A stretch of 64,000 nucleotides of DNA from Limnohabitans radicicola (GCF_014837235.1 NZ_JACYFT010000001.1:1191688-1255687), one strand, 5' to 3'. Shown: positions 40,602-49,738, numbered from the stretch's first letter. The notes: generated by a model from the sequence alone, not told the origin. A program made the numbers and translations.

Positions 40602-41510
40602 TCAAGCCACAGCCACCCTCGCATCCTCTGACAGCAAATCAATCAGATCACGCGCAAAGTTGGGCAGTTCGTCGAAGTTGCGCACGCAAATCTGCATCGA
40701 ACGCAGCGCCCATGCATCCGACAACGGCACCAGGCGGATGGCCATGCTGCGGGTGTGGCGGCGGGCGGCCGATTCGGGCAGCACGCCCACGCCCACACCG
40801 GCTTCGATCATGCGGCAAGCCGACTCGAAGCTGCTGACCTGGATGCGCACTTTGAGCGGCTTGTTCAGCTGTTCGCACTCGCGGTTGAGGAAAGCGTGCA
40901 AGGCGCTGGCTTCGTGCAGACCCACATGGTCAAACTCCAGCGCGTCGATCAGCGGCATGCTGGGCAGGTCGGCCACGGGGTGGCCGTCGGACACCACCAG
41001 CACCAGGCTGTCCGAGCGGTAAGGCAAGGTCTGCAGGCTTTCGGTGCGCACCGACCCGGCCACGATGCCGATGTCGGTCTTGCCGTCTATGACGGCGCGC
41101 ACGATTTCATTCGACAGTTTTTCCTGCAGGTCGATGTTCACATCAGGGTGGGTGGCCAGGTAGCGCTTGAGCACCTCGGGCAGGAACTCGCCCAGCGCGG
41201 TGGTATTGGCGTACACGCGCAGGTGGCCTTTGATGCCGCTGGCGTATTCCTGCAGGTCGCCGCGCAGGTGTTCGATCTGCCCCAGCACCAGCCGCGCCCG
41301 GTGCACAAAAGCCTGCCCCGGCGGCGTGAGCGTCACGCCCTGGCTGTGGCGGTTGAGCAGCTTGGCGCCGATGCTTTCTTCGAGGTTCTTGATGCGCGTG
41401 CTGGCCGCAGGCAGCGAGATGTGCGAGGCCTCGGCCCCCTTGGTGAGGCTGTTGGCTTCGGCCACCCGCACCATGAGGCGCAGGTCCACCAGATCAAAGT
41501 GCACGGTCAT
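40602..41510 (-). CDS. LysR-family transcriptional regulator
   Basis: A 302-residue LysR protein. Its helix-turn-helix is DLRLMVRVAEANSLTKGAEA then SHISLPAASTRIKNLE (about 8-65); the effector domain follows. It is the last gene of the co-directional block and follows the CoA-ester lyase by 46 bases, so it may be read through as well as from its own promoter. It probably controls the acid-degradation genes upstream. The ATG at MTVHFDLVD is chosen; the longer frame overlaps the lyase gene. Confidence 0.93.
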   Translation of the reverse strand: MTVHFDLVDLRLMVRVAEANSLTKGAEASHISLPAASTRIKNLEESIGAKLLNRHSQGVTLTPPGQAFVHRARLVLGQIEHLRGDLQEYASGIKGHLRVYANTTALGEFLPEVLKRYLATHPDVNIDLQEKLSNEIVRAVIDGKTDIGIVAGSVRTESLQTLPYRSDSLVLVVSDGHPVADLPSMPLIDALEFDHVGLHEASALHAFLNRECEQLNKPLKVRIQVSSFESACRMIEAGVGVGVLPESAARRHTRSMAIRLVPLSDAWALRSMQICVRNFDELPNFARDLIDLLSEDARVAVA

Positions 41511-41556
41511 GGCACGATTGTGCCAGTCTGCTTTGGCCGTCTCTCTCTTGTCGCAG

Positions 41557-42402
41557 TCAGCGCTCGTGCCATTGCAGGATCTTGCGCGCCAGCAGCCACA
41601 CAGGCGGGTCGACCATCTTGCCGTCCACGCTGAACGCGCCGCCTTGGGCCTGCACCTCGGCCGCCAGCACGCGCTCGGCCCAGGCGCATTCGGCTTCGGT
41701 CGGGGCCAGCGCCTGGTGCACGCCGGCCACCTGCGCGGGGTGGATGCACAGCTTGGCGCCAAAGCCAAAGCGGCGGCTGCGTTGGGCGTCAGTGGCCAGC
41801 ACATCGGCGTCGGTGGTGGCGGCGGTCACGCCGTCCACCGGGGCAGGTAAGCCTGCACGGCGGGAGGCCACAACCAACGCCACACGGATGGGGGCGAGTT
41901 CGGCTTCATCGGGTCCGCAGCTGAGCCCCAAATCGGCCTGCAAATCAATGTGCCCCAACCCCAAACGCAAGACGCCTTGTGCGCGGGCTGTGGCATCCAT
42001 CTGGCCCACGCCTTCGGCGCTTTCAATCAGGGGCAGCACGGGTCGCTGCGTGCTACGCCACACCGCCCCAATCTGCTGCACGCTCTCGGCCTTAGGCAGC
42101 ATCACCGCACCCAAACCGGGCAGATGGGCCACGGCAGCCAGGTCGGCCAAGTGCCAAGGCGTGCCTGCGGGATTGATGCGCACCAGCAGGCGTGCACGCT
42201 GCGCCGCATCGAGCGCGGGCCAGGCCGCCACCAGCGCATCACGCGCTGCGGCCTTGGCGTCCAGCGGCACCGCGTCTTCGAGGTCGACGATCACCGCATC
42301 GGCGCCGCAGGCCAAGGCCTTGGCAAAGCGCTCAGGCCGGTGGCCGGGCACAAACAAAAAGCTGCGCGCCAGCGACAGTGGCGATGGCACCGGCCCGCTC
42401 AT
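41557..42402 (-). CDS. CoA-ester lyase (HpcH/HpaI, citrate lyase beta-like)
   Basis: A 281-residue TIM-barrel lyase. RSFLFVPGHRPERFAKALAC then GADAVIVDLEDAVP (about 10-45) is the family opening; PLIESAEGV holds the metal-binding glutamate and CIHPAQV (about 220) the C-terminal signature. Relatives cleave citramalyl-CoA, malyl-CoA or beta-hydroxybutyryl-type CoA esters into acetyl-CoA and an oxo acid. Next to a CoA-transferase, a hydratase and an MmgE/PrpD protein, (S)- or (R)-citramalyl-CoA lyase is a reasonable guess. The ATG overlaps the upstream stop (ATGA). Confidence 0.88.
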   Translation of the reverse strand: MSGPVPSPLSLARSFLFVPGHRPERFAKALACGADAVIVDLEDAVPLDAKAAARDALVAAWPALDAAQRARLLVRINPAGTPWHLADLAAVAHLPGLGAVMLPKAESVQQIGAVWRSTQRPVLPLIESAEGVGQMDATARAQGVLRLGLGHIDLQADLGLSCGPDEAELAPIRVALVVASRRAGLPAPVDGVTAATTDADVLATDAQRSRRFGFGAKLCIHPAQVAGVHQALAPTEAECAWAERVLAAEVQAQGGAFSVDGKMVDPPVWLLARKILQWHER

Positions 42403-43751
42403 GAGAGCAAAGCACCCACCTTGGGCCAAGTGGCCACTTGCCAGAGCGCGTCCACGCTTTGGCGCATGGCTTCGGGTTTTGCACCCCCGCTGAAGGCGGC
42501 CAGGCGCAGGGCCTTGTCGGTGATCTCTTGGCGCGAGAGCGTGTTGCCCGGATCGCCTTTGGGCTCGTCCACGCGACCGTGCAGCACGCGGCCGTCGGTG
42601 GTGGTGACCGTCACTTTGCCGATCCAGCGCTTGGGGTAGGCGCTGTCCACTTCGGCGTCGAGCGCCATCGTGACCTTGTCGCGCAGAGCCTGCGTCTGCT
42701 GGCTCAAAAAGTCGCGGTCAAATTCGGTCAGGCCCGCATGGCCATGTTGCGCCACCAGGGCCAGCACCGTGCCCATCGAGAACTTGCTCTGGTGCACCGT
42801 GGTGGGCTGCACCACGGGGCCCAGCACGTCGATCGCACCCTGGTGCACATGGGTGACGACCTTGGCGAGGTCATCGAGCTTCAAGCCATTCGTCTGCATG
42901 ACGTGCAGCAGCGCATCGGCCGCCGGGTGGGTGTGGCGGCAGCTGGCGTGGTACTTGAACGAGGTCTCGGCCGTGGCCCAGCGCGTGCCCAAGCCATCCA
43001 CCAGGCGGCTCGGGTCGGCGTCGCTCGACATGCCCACGGCCATGCCCTGCTGGCCTTCCAGAATTTCAGCCGCGCCGGTGAAGCCGTCTTTGGCCAGGTA
43101 CGCCGACATGAGACCCGCAGCCGCCGCGTGCGCGGTGTGCAGCTGCTTGCTGTCGGCGGCGGTGCGCAAGAACTCCCACAGGCCTGCCGACTGCGTGCCC
43201 GCCGAGCCCAGCGCGTGCTGCATTTGCTGCGCGTTCAGACCCAACAAATGGCCCACGGCCGCTGCTGCGGCCAGCGTGCCTGCGGTGCCTGTGGTGTGGA
43301 ACACGCGGTAGTGCGAGCGCCCCAAAAATTCACCCACACGGATGCCGACTTCGTAACCCACCACCGAAGCGGCCAACAACTGCTTGCCGCTCGCACCCAA
43401 GGCCTGGGCCACCGCCACAGCAGGTGGAAACACCACCGTGGCCGGGTGGAACACCGAGCCGTTGTGCACATCGTCCTGCTCGGCCACATGCGAGGCCGCT
43501 GCATTGGCCATCGCGGCCAGATAGGGCGTGGTGCGTGAGCCGTTGATGATGACTTCAGACGGGCCCTGCGTGGGGCCCATGGCCTGCGCAAAGCGGGTGA
43601 TGGTCTCCACCGGACGCGAGCCGTGGCCCGCCACGGCCGAGCCAAACCAGTCGACCAGCAGGTCTTCGATCTTGCTGACCACGGGCGCAGGGATGTCCTC
43701 GAAGCGCAGGCCAGCTGCAAAGGCCGCGAGTTGGGCGGTGTTGGATGTCAT
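42399..43751 (-). CDS. MmgE/PrpD family protein
   Basis: A 450-residue MmgE/PrpD protein: an all-helical first domain with EDLLVDWFGSAVAGHG, AEQDDVHNGSVFHPATVVFP then the lid domain with FKYHASCRHTHPAADALL. The family includes 2-methylcitrate dehydratase and cis-aconitate decarboxylase (which makes itaconate), so the reaction type is water or CO2 loss from a tricarboxylic or related acid. The ATG follows GGAGACAGTT. It ends overlapping the lyase gene and follows the CoA-transferase gene by 22 bases. Confidence 0.9.
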   Translation of the reverse strand: MTSNTAQLAAFAAGLRFEDIPAPVVSKIEDLLVDWFGSAVAGHGSRPVETITRFAQAMGPTQGPSEVIINGSRTTPYLAAMANAAASHVAEQDDVHNGSVFHPATVVFPPAVAVAQALGASGKQLLAASVVGYEVGIRVGEFLGRSHYRVFHTTGTAGTLAAAAAVGHLLGLNAQQMQHALGSAGTQSAGLWEFLRTAADSKQLHTAHAAAAGLMSAYLAKDGFTGAAEILEGQQGMAVGMSSDADPSRLVDGLGTRWATAETSFKYHASCRHTHPAADALLHVMQTNGLKLDDLAKVVTHVHQGAIDVLGPVVQPTTVHQSKFSMGTVLALVAQHGHAGLTEFDRDFLSQQTQALRDKVTMALDAEVDSAYPKRWIGKVTVTTTDGRVLHGRVDEPKGDPGNTLSRQEITDKALRLAAFSGGAKPEAMRQSVDALWQVATWPKVGALLS

Positions 43752-43773
43752 AACTGTCTCCTGGTCTTGTGCC

Positions 43774-44961
43774 TCAAATGGCCTTAGTCTCGCGCAAAGC
43801 CTGCACCGCCGCATCGTCCATTCCCAGCTCGCGCAGGATGGCTTCGGTGTGTTCGCCCACCGCAGGCACGGCGTCCATGCGGTAGTCGTAACGGTTGTTG
43901 CGCCCGGGCGGCAGCAGGGCCGGGATCTGGCCTGCAGGCGAGCCCACCTGTTGCCAGCGTTGGCGGGCCTTGAGCTGCGGGTGCGCCCAGACACCGGCCA
44001 TGTCGTTCATGCGGGCGTTGGCGATTTGCGCCTGGTCCAGCCGCGCCTCGACCTCGGCCGTGCTCATGGTGGCGAACATGCCCAGAATCAATTGCTGGAG
44101 TTCGGCGCGGTTGGCGTTGCGCAGGGCGTTGGTGCAAAAGCGTGCATCGCTGGCGAGCGCCGCATCGGCCAGCACCACCTCGCAAAACACCTTCCATTCG
44201 CGCTCGTTTTGCAAGCCCAGCATCACGGTGCCGCCATCGCCCGCCGCAAACGGGCCATAGGGGTAGATGCTGGCGTGCGACGCGGCGGTGCGCGGTGGCG
44301 GCGCTGCGCCTTCAAAAGCGTAGTACAGCGGGTAGCCCATCCACTCGCCCAGCGCTTCGAGCATGGACACGTCGATGTGGCTGCCCTGACCGGTCTTGCC
44401 GCGCAGCAGCAGGGCCGAGAGGATGTTGGTGTAGGCGTACATGCCCGCCGCGATGTCGGCCATCGAGTTGCCCGCCTTGGACGGGGCCTCGGGCGTGCCC
44501 GTGATCGACAACAAACCCGCCTCGCTCTGAATCAGGAGGTCGTAGGCTTTCTTGTCGCGGTAGGGGCCATCTTCGCCGTAGCCTGAAATGTCGCAAACGA
44601 TCAGCTTCGGGTGGGTGGGGCTGAGGGCCTCGAACGACAGGCCCATGCGGGCGGCCGCACCGGGCGCAAGGTTTTGCACCAGCACGTCAGCGTCCTTGAG
44701 CAGCTCACGCAGCACGGCCATGGCCTCGGGGTTTTTGAGGTCGAGCGTGAGGCTTTCTTTGGAGCGGTTGGTCCACACAAAGTGCGAAGCCTGGCCGCGC
44801 ACCCGCGTGTCGTAGGCCCGCGCAAAGTCGCCCGCGCCGGGGCGCTCGACCTTGATGACGCGTGCGCCCAGATCGGCCAGCTGGCGGGTGCAAAACGGCG
44901 CAGCAATCGCGTGTTCAAGCGAAATGACGGTGATGCCGTCGAGGGGTCTAGGCGATGTCAT
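43774..44961 (-). CDS. CoA-transferase family III (CaiB/BaiF)
   Basis: A 395-residue family III CoA-transferase. The opening is PLDGITVISLEHAIAAPFCT, then KVERPGAGDFAR, the catalytic aspartate in KKAYDLLIQSEAG (about 141), GNSMADIAAGMYA and an HIDVSMLEAL stretch. It moves CoA between a donor such as succinyl-CoA and a carboxylic acid without ATP. Succinyl-CoA:mesaconate/itaconate-type transferases belong here, which suits the neighbours. It starts one base after the acyl-CoA dehydrogenase stop. Confidence 0.92.
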   Translation of the reverse strand: MTSPRPLDGITVISLEHAIAAPFCTRQLADLGARVIKVERPGAGDFARAYDTRVRGQASHFVWTNRSKESLTLDLKNPEAMAVLRELLKDADVLVQNLAPGAAARMGLSFEALSPTHPKLIVCDISGYGEDGPYRDKKAYDLLIQSEAGLLSITGTPEAPSKAGNSMADIAAGMYAYTNILSALLLRGKTGQGSHIDVSMLEALGEWMGYPLYYAFEGAAPPPRTAASHASIYPYGPFAAGDGGTVMLGLQNEREWKVFCEVVLADAALASDARFCTNALRNANRAELQQLILGMFATMSTAEVEARLDQAQIANARMNDMAGVWAHPQLKARQRWQQVGSPAGQIPALLPPGRNNRYDYRMDAVPAVGEHTEAILRELGMDDAAVQALRETKAI

Positions 44962-44962
44962 G

Positions 44963-46123
44963 TCAGAAGGAGCGGGGCAAGCCCAGGATGTGCTCGGCCA
45001 CGTAGCTGAAGATCATGTTGGTCGAGATCGGTGCCACCTGGTACAGGCGCGTTTCGCGGAACTTGCGCTCGATGTCGTACTCGCAGGCAAAGCCAAACCC
45101 ACCGTGCGTTTGCAGGCAGACGTTGGCCGCTTCCCAGCTGGCTTTGGCGGCCAGGTACTTGGCCATGTTGGCCTCGGCGCCGGCGTTTTGCATGGCGTCG
45201 ATTTTTTCGCAGGCCTTCCAGCGCATCAGGTTGGCGGCTTCGAGTTCGATGAAGGCGTCGGCAATCGGGAACTGCACGCCCTGGTTCTGGCCGATGGGTC
45301 GGCCAAACACCACGCGCTCGCTCGCGTATTTGCGGGCACGGTCAATGAACCAGTAGCCATCGCCAATGCACTCGGCGGCGATCAAGGTGCGCTCGGCGTT
45401 CAGGCCATCGAGCAGGGTCTTGAAGCCTTGGCCTTCTTCACCCAGCAGCGCGTCTTCGGGGATTTCGAGGTTGTCAAAGAACAGCTCATTCGTCTCGTGG
45501 TTGACCATGTTCAGGATCGGGCGCACCGTGAGGCCGTTGCCGATCGCGGTCTTCAGGTCAATGAGGAAGCAGGACAAGCCTTCGGACTTTTTCTTGACCT
45601 GATCGACCGGCGTGGTGCGGGCCAAGAGAATCATCAAATCGCTGTGCTGGATGCGCGAGATCCAGACCTTCTGGCCGTTGATGACCCAGCGGCCATCCTT
45701 TTTGACGGCGTTGGTCTTGAGCTTGGTGGTGTCACTGCCGGTGGTCGGCTCGGTCACGCCCATGGACTGGATGCGCAATTCGCCACTGGCGATCCGGGGC
45801 AGGAATTTTTCCTTCTGTGCCTGCGAACCGCCGCGCACGATGGCGTTCATCACGTACATCTGGCCATGGCAGGCGCCGGAGTTGCCGCCCGAGCGGTTGA
45901 TCTCTTCCATGATGACCGAGGCCTCGGCCATGGACAGGCCCGAGCCACCGTACTCCTGCGGAATCAGCGCGGCCATCCAGCCCGCCTTGGTCAAGGCATC
46001 AACGAACTCCTCGGGGTAAGCGCGTTTTTCGTCGACCTTGCGGTGGTATTCGTCAGGAAACTGGGCGCACAGGTCGCGCACGGCGTCGCGGATGTCCTGG
46101 TAGAGATCGGGTGTGGTGTGCAT
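44963..46123 (-). CDS. Acyl-CoA dehydrogenase, atypical active-site tail
   Basis: A 386-residue acyl-CoA dehydrogenase. The flavin motif VTEPTTGSD (about 123-131, PTTG instead of PGAG) and WISRIQHSDLM follow the normal helical domain, and FGFACEYDIERKFRE closes the fold. The segment after it, LYQVAPISTNMIFSY, lacks the YEGT glutamate, so the catalytic base must be elsewhere or the enzyme differs. It might oxidise the product made by the next-door CoA-transferase; the identity of the acid is unknown. Confidence 0.9.
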   Translation of the reverse strand: MHTTPDLYQDIRDAVRDLCAQFPDEYHRKVDEKRAYPEEFVDALTKAGWMAALIPQEYGGSGLSMAEASVIMEEINRSGGNSGACHGQMYVMNAIVRGGSQAQKEKFLPRIASGELRIQSMGVTEPTTGSDTTKLKTNAVKKDGRWVINGQKVWISRIQHSDLMILLARTTPVDQVKKKSEGLSCFLIDLKTAIGNGLTVRPILNMVNHETNELFFDNLEIPEDALLGEEGQGFKTLLDGLNAERTLIAAECIGDGYWFIDRARKYASERVVFGRPIGQNQGVQFPIADAFIELEAANLMRWKACEKIDAMQNAGAEANMAKYLAAKASWEAANVCLQTHGGFGFACEYDIERKFRETRLYQVAPISTNMIFSYVAEHILGLPRSF

Positions 46124-46145
46124 GGTGGTGATTTGCTCAAGGGTT

Positions 46146-47027
46146 TCAGGCCAAGGTGGCTTGCGCCTGCATGGTGAGCCAGCCTTCGTGGTCGCAGGCC
46201 CAAAGGTCTATGGTTTTACCGTCGGCAGACGGCCGCCCGTTCAGCCGGAAAGGGTGCAGATCAAACGTGGGGCGCACGGCGCGGAACTGGAACGAGGCGA
46301 CACGCGCCTCAGGCACTTGGCGGCGCACCAGGTCCACCAGCAAGGTGGCGATCAACGGGCCGTGCACGATGAGACCGGGGTAGCCTTCTTCTTGCGTGAC
46401 ATAGCTGCGGTCGTAATGGATGCGGTGGCCGTTGAAGGTGAGCGCCGAATAACGAAACAGCGACACCGGATCGGGCACGAACTCGCGCTGCCAGGGCGCG
46501 CCGGTTTCGGCGGCAGTGGGCGGCACTTCGGGGGCACCCGGCACAGCGGCTGCGCGGTAAACGATGTCGTGCGTTTCGGTCAGGCACAGGCCCTGGGCGT
46601 TATGAAAAGCGTGCTCGACTTCGACAAACAGCAGGTCGCCCGTGCGGCCCGACTTGTGTTTGACCGAGGCAATGCGCGAGCGCTTTTGCGCGGCGTCACC
46701 CACGCGCAGCGGGTTGTCGACCTGCCACTGCAGGCGGCCACCGGCCCACATGCGGCGCGGCAGCGGCACGGGTGGCAAGAAGCCTCCGCGCAAAGGGTGG
46801 CCATCCGGCCCGATCTGGCTTTGCGGGGCCTGCGGCAAAAAGTACAGCCAGTGCCACAGCGGCGGCACCTCGCTGCCAGCACTTTGACGCGGGTCATCGC
46901 GGTCGAGCAAGGCACTTTGGCCGCGCAAGGGTGCGGCGCTGATCTCGTCTTCGAGCGTTTCGCTGCGGCCTTCCCAGCTGCGCAAATGCGCCACCTGGGC
47001 GGCGTCGAGGGTGGTGGGTGTGTTCAT
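46146..47027 (-). CDS. FAS1-like dehydratase / mesaconyl-C4-CoA hydratase-like
   Basis: A 293-residue double-hotdog protein. The N-terminal half is non-catalytic (WEGRSETLEDEISAAPLRG). The C-terminal half carries the hydratase-2 pattern FRYSALTFNGHRIHYDRSYV then GYPGLIVHGPLIATLLVDLV (about 200-240). Characterised relatives hydrate mesaconyl-C4-CoA or itaconyl-CoA to citramalyl-CoA. That matches the family III transferase and the lyase in the same cluster. The ATG at MNTPTTLDAAQ is chosen because the long frame upstream lies in a repeat-bearing gap. Confidence 0.83.
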   Translation of the reverse strand: MNTPTTLDAAQVAHLRSWEGRSETLEDEISAAPLRGQSALLDRDDPRQSAGSEVPPLWHWLYFLPQAPQSQIGPDGHPLRGGFLPPVPLPRRMWAGGRLQWQVDNPLRVGDAAQKRSRIASVKHKSGRTGDLLFVEVEHAFHNAQGLCLTETHDIVYRAAAVPGAPEVPPTAAETGAPWQREFVPDPVSLFRYSALTFNGHRIHYDRSYVTQEEGYPGLIVHGPLIATLLVDLVRRQVPEARVASFQFRAVRPTFDLHPFRLNGRPSADGKTIDLWACDHEGWLTMQAQATLA

Positions 47028-47119
47028 GGCTGTATCTTCGCGCAGATCAAGGCCGCCTGAGCCTGAATGGGTCTGTCTTTGTGAAAGTCCATCTTTGGCG
47101 AGTACGAAGGGTGCATGGA

Positions 47120-47199
47120 TTTGTGGCAGCCCCGCCCTCGGGGCGATCGGTCGTGGTCTGCGCAAGCCCATCGCGGCGAGGGCGCCGCTCCTACAGGGG
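47120..47199. repeat. Paired REP-like palindromes
   Basis: Two GC-rich hairpins face each other in the 186-base gap before the hydratase gene: GCCCC-GCCCTC-GGGGC (47129-47144) next to GGCGATCGG, and GCGGCG-AGGG-CGCCGC (47173-47188) followed by TCCTACAGGGG. The conserved CCTGTAGGAGCGGC...GCCGCGATGGGC layout (minus strand) is that of repetitive extragenic palindromes. An opposed pair is the usual BIME-like arrangement. No other copy was found in this window. Confidence 0.7.
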
Positions 47200-47213
47200 A
47201 AGTCATTGTGGTT

Positions 47214-48719
47214 TCAAGGCTGAGCATACTTTTCGACCAGCTCACGCTTGAGCACTTTGCCACTCAGGGTCATGGGCATCTCGGCCACCAGCGTCACCAC
47301 CGAAGGCCGTTTGTAGGGCGACAGGTGTTCATGGGCATGGGCCTTGAGGGCGTCCAGGTCAATGTGTGCGCCGGGCTTGGGCTCGATGAAGGCCAGGATG
47401 TCTTCGTTGCCATCGGCCGTTTTGCGGCCAGCCACGGCGGCTTTCTGCACACCGGGCCAGGCCAGGAACACGGCCTCGACCTCGCCAGGGTACACATTGA
47501 AGCCGGAGCGGATGATCATTTCTTTGAGCCGCCCCACCACCTGCAAGGCCCCGTCGGCGTCCTGTCGGCCCAGATCGCCGCTGGCGTACCAGCCGCCGGG
47601 CTTCATGACTTGGTCGGTGATCTCGGGGTCACGGAAGTAACCGGGCATCAGGCCCACACCACGCATCCAGATTTCGCCGGTTTCGCCTGCGGACAGGTCT
47701 TGTCCGTTTGGACCGACGATGCGCAGCTCGGCCCCATCGACCAGGTAACCGGCGCTGGTGTCGTCGCGCCATTCGCCCTTGCGGCACAGCGTGAGCGCGC
47801 CCGCGTATTCCGACAGGCCATAGCCGTGGTGCAGGGGCTGGCCAAAGCGCGCCTCAATGGCTTTCTTGACGCTCAGGTCCAGCGGCGCGGCGCCGGTGTA
47901 GACGTAACGCAAGTCTGGCGCTTCGGGGTGCTCGATGCCCTGGCTGTCGAGCCAGGCCAGCAAGCGGGTGAACATGGCGGGCGGGCCTTGCAGCTGCGTC
48001 AGCCCCTGGTGGGCCAGCGCATCGAACACATCGGCCGGGTCGAACTGGCTGCGCATAAGCAGGCCCGCACCGGCGTGCAGCGAGGCCATGAGCACGGTGC
48101 CCAGACCAAAGATGTGCGTCATCGGCAGGTAGGCATACGAGCGGTCCGTGGGCAGCAACTGTCGCGACTGCGCCGAGACCTTGCCGAACTGCAACAGGCC
48201 CGCGTGCGTGAGCATCACGCCCTTGGGCTGGCCGGTCGTGCCCGAAGTGAAGATGATGGCGGCCACGCGCTCGGCCAGCTCACCCGTCTGTGCCACGGCT
48301 TGCGGGTCGGCCAGGGTGTGGCGCAAGGCAAGCAACACGCTGGGCCGCGTGTCGTGCTGGGCAGCATGATGGCGCGCGGCTTCGGACACGCCCACCGTGA
48401 AATACAGCAGCCGGGCATCGGCCTTGGCGGCAAAACCTGCGAGCTCGGACGCCGTCATGCGGGCATTGACCCCGCAGGCCCAGGCGCCCACACGGCTGCA
48501 GGCCAACACCAGGGCCACATGCTCGGGGCAGTTTTCTGCGGCCACCAGCACGCGGTCACCCAGGCGCACGCCGGCTTCACGCAGCTCGGCTTCGAGCGCG
48601 TCCACCTGCACGGCCAGCTGACCCAAAGTCATCACCCCGTCGCGCAGGAACAGAAAGGGGTGGTCCGGCGCCTGTGCGGCGCGTTCGTCAAACAGCTGGT
48701 GGATGCGGGTGTGTGACAT
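47214..48719 (-). CDS. AMP-dependent acyl-CoA synthetase/ligase
   Basis: A 501-residue ANL-superfamily ligase. Motifs: phosphate loop FTSGTTGQPKGVMLTH (about 155-170), GYGLSEYAG, YASGDLGRQD and the hinge GRLKEMIIRSGFNVYPGEVE (split in two), with the catalytic lysine in LSGKVLKREL (about 490). It activates a carboxylic acid with ATP to the CoA ester. It starts three bases after the Bug receptor stop, so receptor and ligase act on the same acid by inference; the acid itself is unknown. Confidence 0.93.
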   Translation of the reverse strand: MSHTRIHQLFDERAAQAPDHPFLFLRDGVMTLGQLAVQVDALEAELREAGVRLGDRVLVAAENCPEHVALVLACSRVGAWACGVNARMTASELAGFAAKADARLLYFTVGVSEAARHHAAQHDTRPSVLLALRHTLADPQAVAQTGELAERVAAIIFTSGTTGQPKGVMLTHAGLLQFGKVSAQSRQLLPTDRSYAYLPMTHIFGLGTVLMASLHAGAGLLMRSQFDPADVFDALAHQGLTQLQGPPAMFTRLLAWLDSQGIEHPEAPDLRYVYTGAAPLDLSVKKAIEARFGQPLHHGYGLSEYAGALTLCRKGEWRDDTSAGYLVDGAELRIVGPNGQDLSAGETGEIWMRGVGLMPGYFRDPEITDQVMKPGGWYASGDLGRQDADGALQVVGRLKEMIIRSGFNVYPGEVEAVFLAWPGVQKAAVAGRKTADGNEDILAFIEPKPGAHIDLDALKAHAHEHLSPYKRPSVVTLVAEMPMTLSGKVLKRELVEKYAQP

Positions 48720-48722
48720 GGC

Positions 48723-49712
48723 TTATTCGAACGTCATGCCCTTGGTCACTTCGGCCCACAGCGCGTGCTCGCGCCGCATGCGGTCGGCCAGGTCGGTGGC
48801 TTTGGCGTTCCAGATGACGTAGCCCTGGTCGACCCAGCGCTTGCGCAGCTCGGCGTCCTGCAGGGCCCGCGTGGTGGCCGCACCGATGCGTTGCACCAGC
48901 TCGGCGTTCATGCCCAGCGGGCCGTACAGGCCATACCAGCCACCGATGTCGTAATCGCGGATGCCCAGCTCGGCCATGCTCGGCACTTGCGGCAGCGCAG
49001 GGTTGCGCTCTTTGGAGGTGACGGCCAGCGGACGCACCTTGCCACCATCAAGGTAGGCTTTGGCACCGCCCACGATGTCGAACATCATCTGGATCTGACC
49101 ACCCATCACATCGGTCATGGCCGGGGCGTTGCCCTTGTAGGGCACATGGGTCATGCTGATACCCGCACGGCGGGCAAACAGTTCACCGCTGAGGTGGTTG
49201 GACGCGCCCATGCCCGCCGAGCCGTAGGCCAGCTGACCCGGGTTGGCCTTGGCGTACGCCACCAGTTCGGGCAGGGTCTTGAAGGGCTGGTTGAGGTTGA
49301 TGACCAGCACATTGGCGTAACTCAGGATGGGGGCCAGCGGCGTCAGGTCCTTGAGCGGGTCAAAGGTCATCGCTTTGAGCACATGCGGGCTGATGGTCAT
49401 GGTGGGGCTGGCCGCGAAGTAGATCTCCTGGCCTCCCGGCGGGGCCTTGACCACCGACTGGCCCGCCACAGCGCCACCAGCGCCGACACGGTTTTCCACC
49501 ACCACGGGCTGGCCCAGCTCGCGGCTGAAAACCGGCGCGAACACACGGGCAGCGGCATCCACCGGACCACCGGCAGCGTAGCCGACGATGAGCTTGACCG
49601 CCTGGCCTGTGCTTTGGCCCTGCGCCCAGCTGCTGGCCGCCGCACTGAGCAGCACGGCACCCGTGACCGCCATGAAGCCACGCCTGGCCGGTATGCGATT
49701 GCTTGTTTTCAT
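48723..49712 (-). CDS. Bug-family (TctC-like) periplasmic substrate-binding protein
   Basis: A 329-residue receptor. Signal peptide about 1-30 (RRGFMAVTGAVLLSAAASSW, AQ cleavage). Mature signatures are VKLIVGYAAGGPVDAAARVF, VENRVGAGGAVAG and MTHVPYKGNAPAMTDVMGGQ. The ATG with a TGTCTCC-type upstream GGAGACA is well placed. It is flanked by a thioesterase gene and a CoA ligase gene in one run of minus-strand genes, and no permease gene is present. Confidence 0.94.
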   Translation of the reverse strand: MKTSNRIPARRGFMAVTGAVLLSAAASSWAQGQSTGQAVKLIVGYAAGGPVDAAARVFAPVFSRELGQPVVVENRVGAGGAVAGQSVVKAPPGGQEIYFAASPTMTISPHVLKAMTFDPLKDLTPLAPILSYANVLVINLNQPFKTLPELVAYAKANPGQLAYGSAGMGASNHLSGELFARRAGISMTHVPYKGNAPAMTDVMGGQIQMMFDIVGGAKAYLDGGKVRPLAVTSKERNPALPQVPSMAELGIRDYDIGGWYGLYGPLGMNAELVQRIGAATTRALQDAELRKRWVDQGYVIWNAKATDLADRMRREHALWAEVTKGMTFE

Positions 49713-49738
49713 GTCTTGTCTCCTGTGGTGTTGGGGGT

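Noticed and set aside
47115-48716. Plus-strand open frame of 533 codons opposite the CoA ligase
   Set aside because: The opposite strand encodes an intact AMP-binding ligase; the frame also runs through the REP-like repeats.
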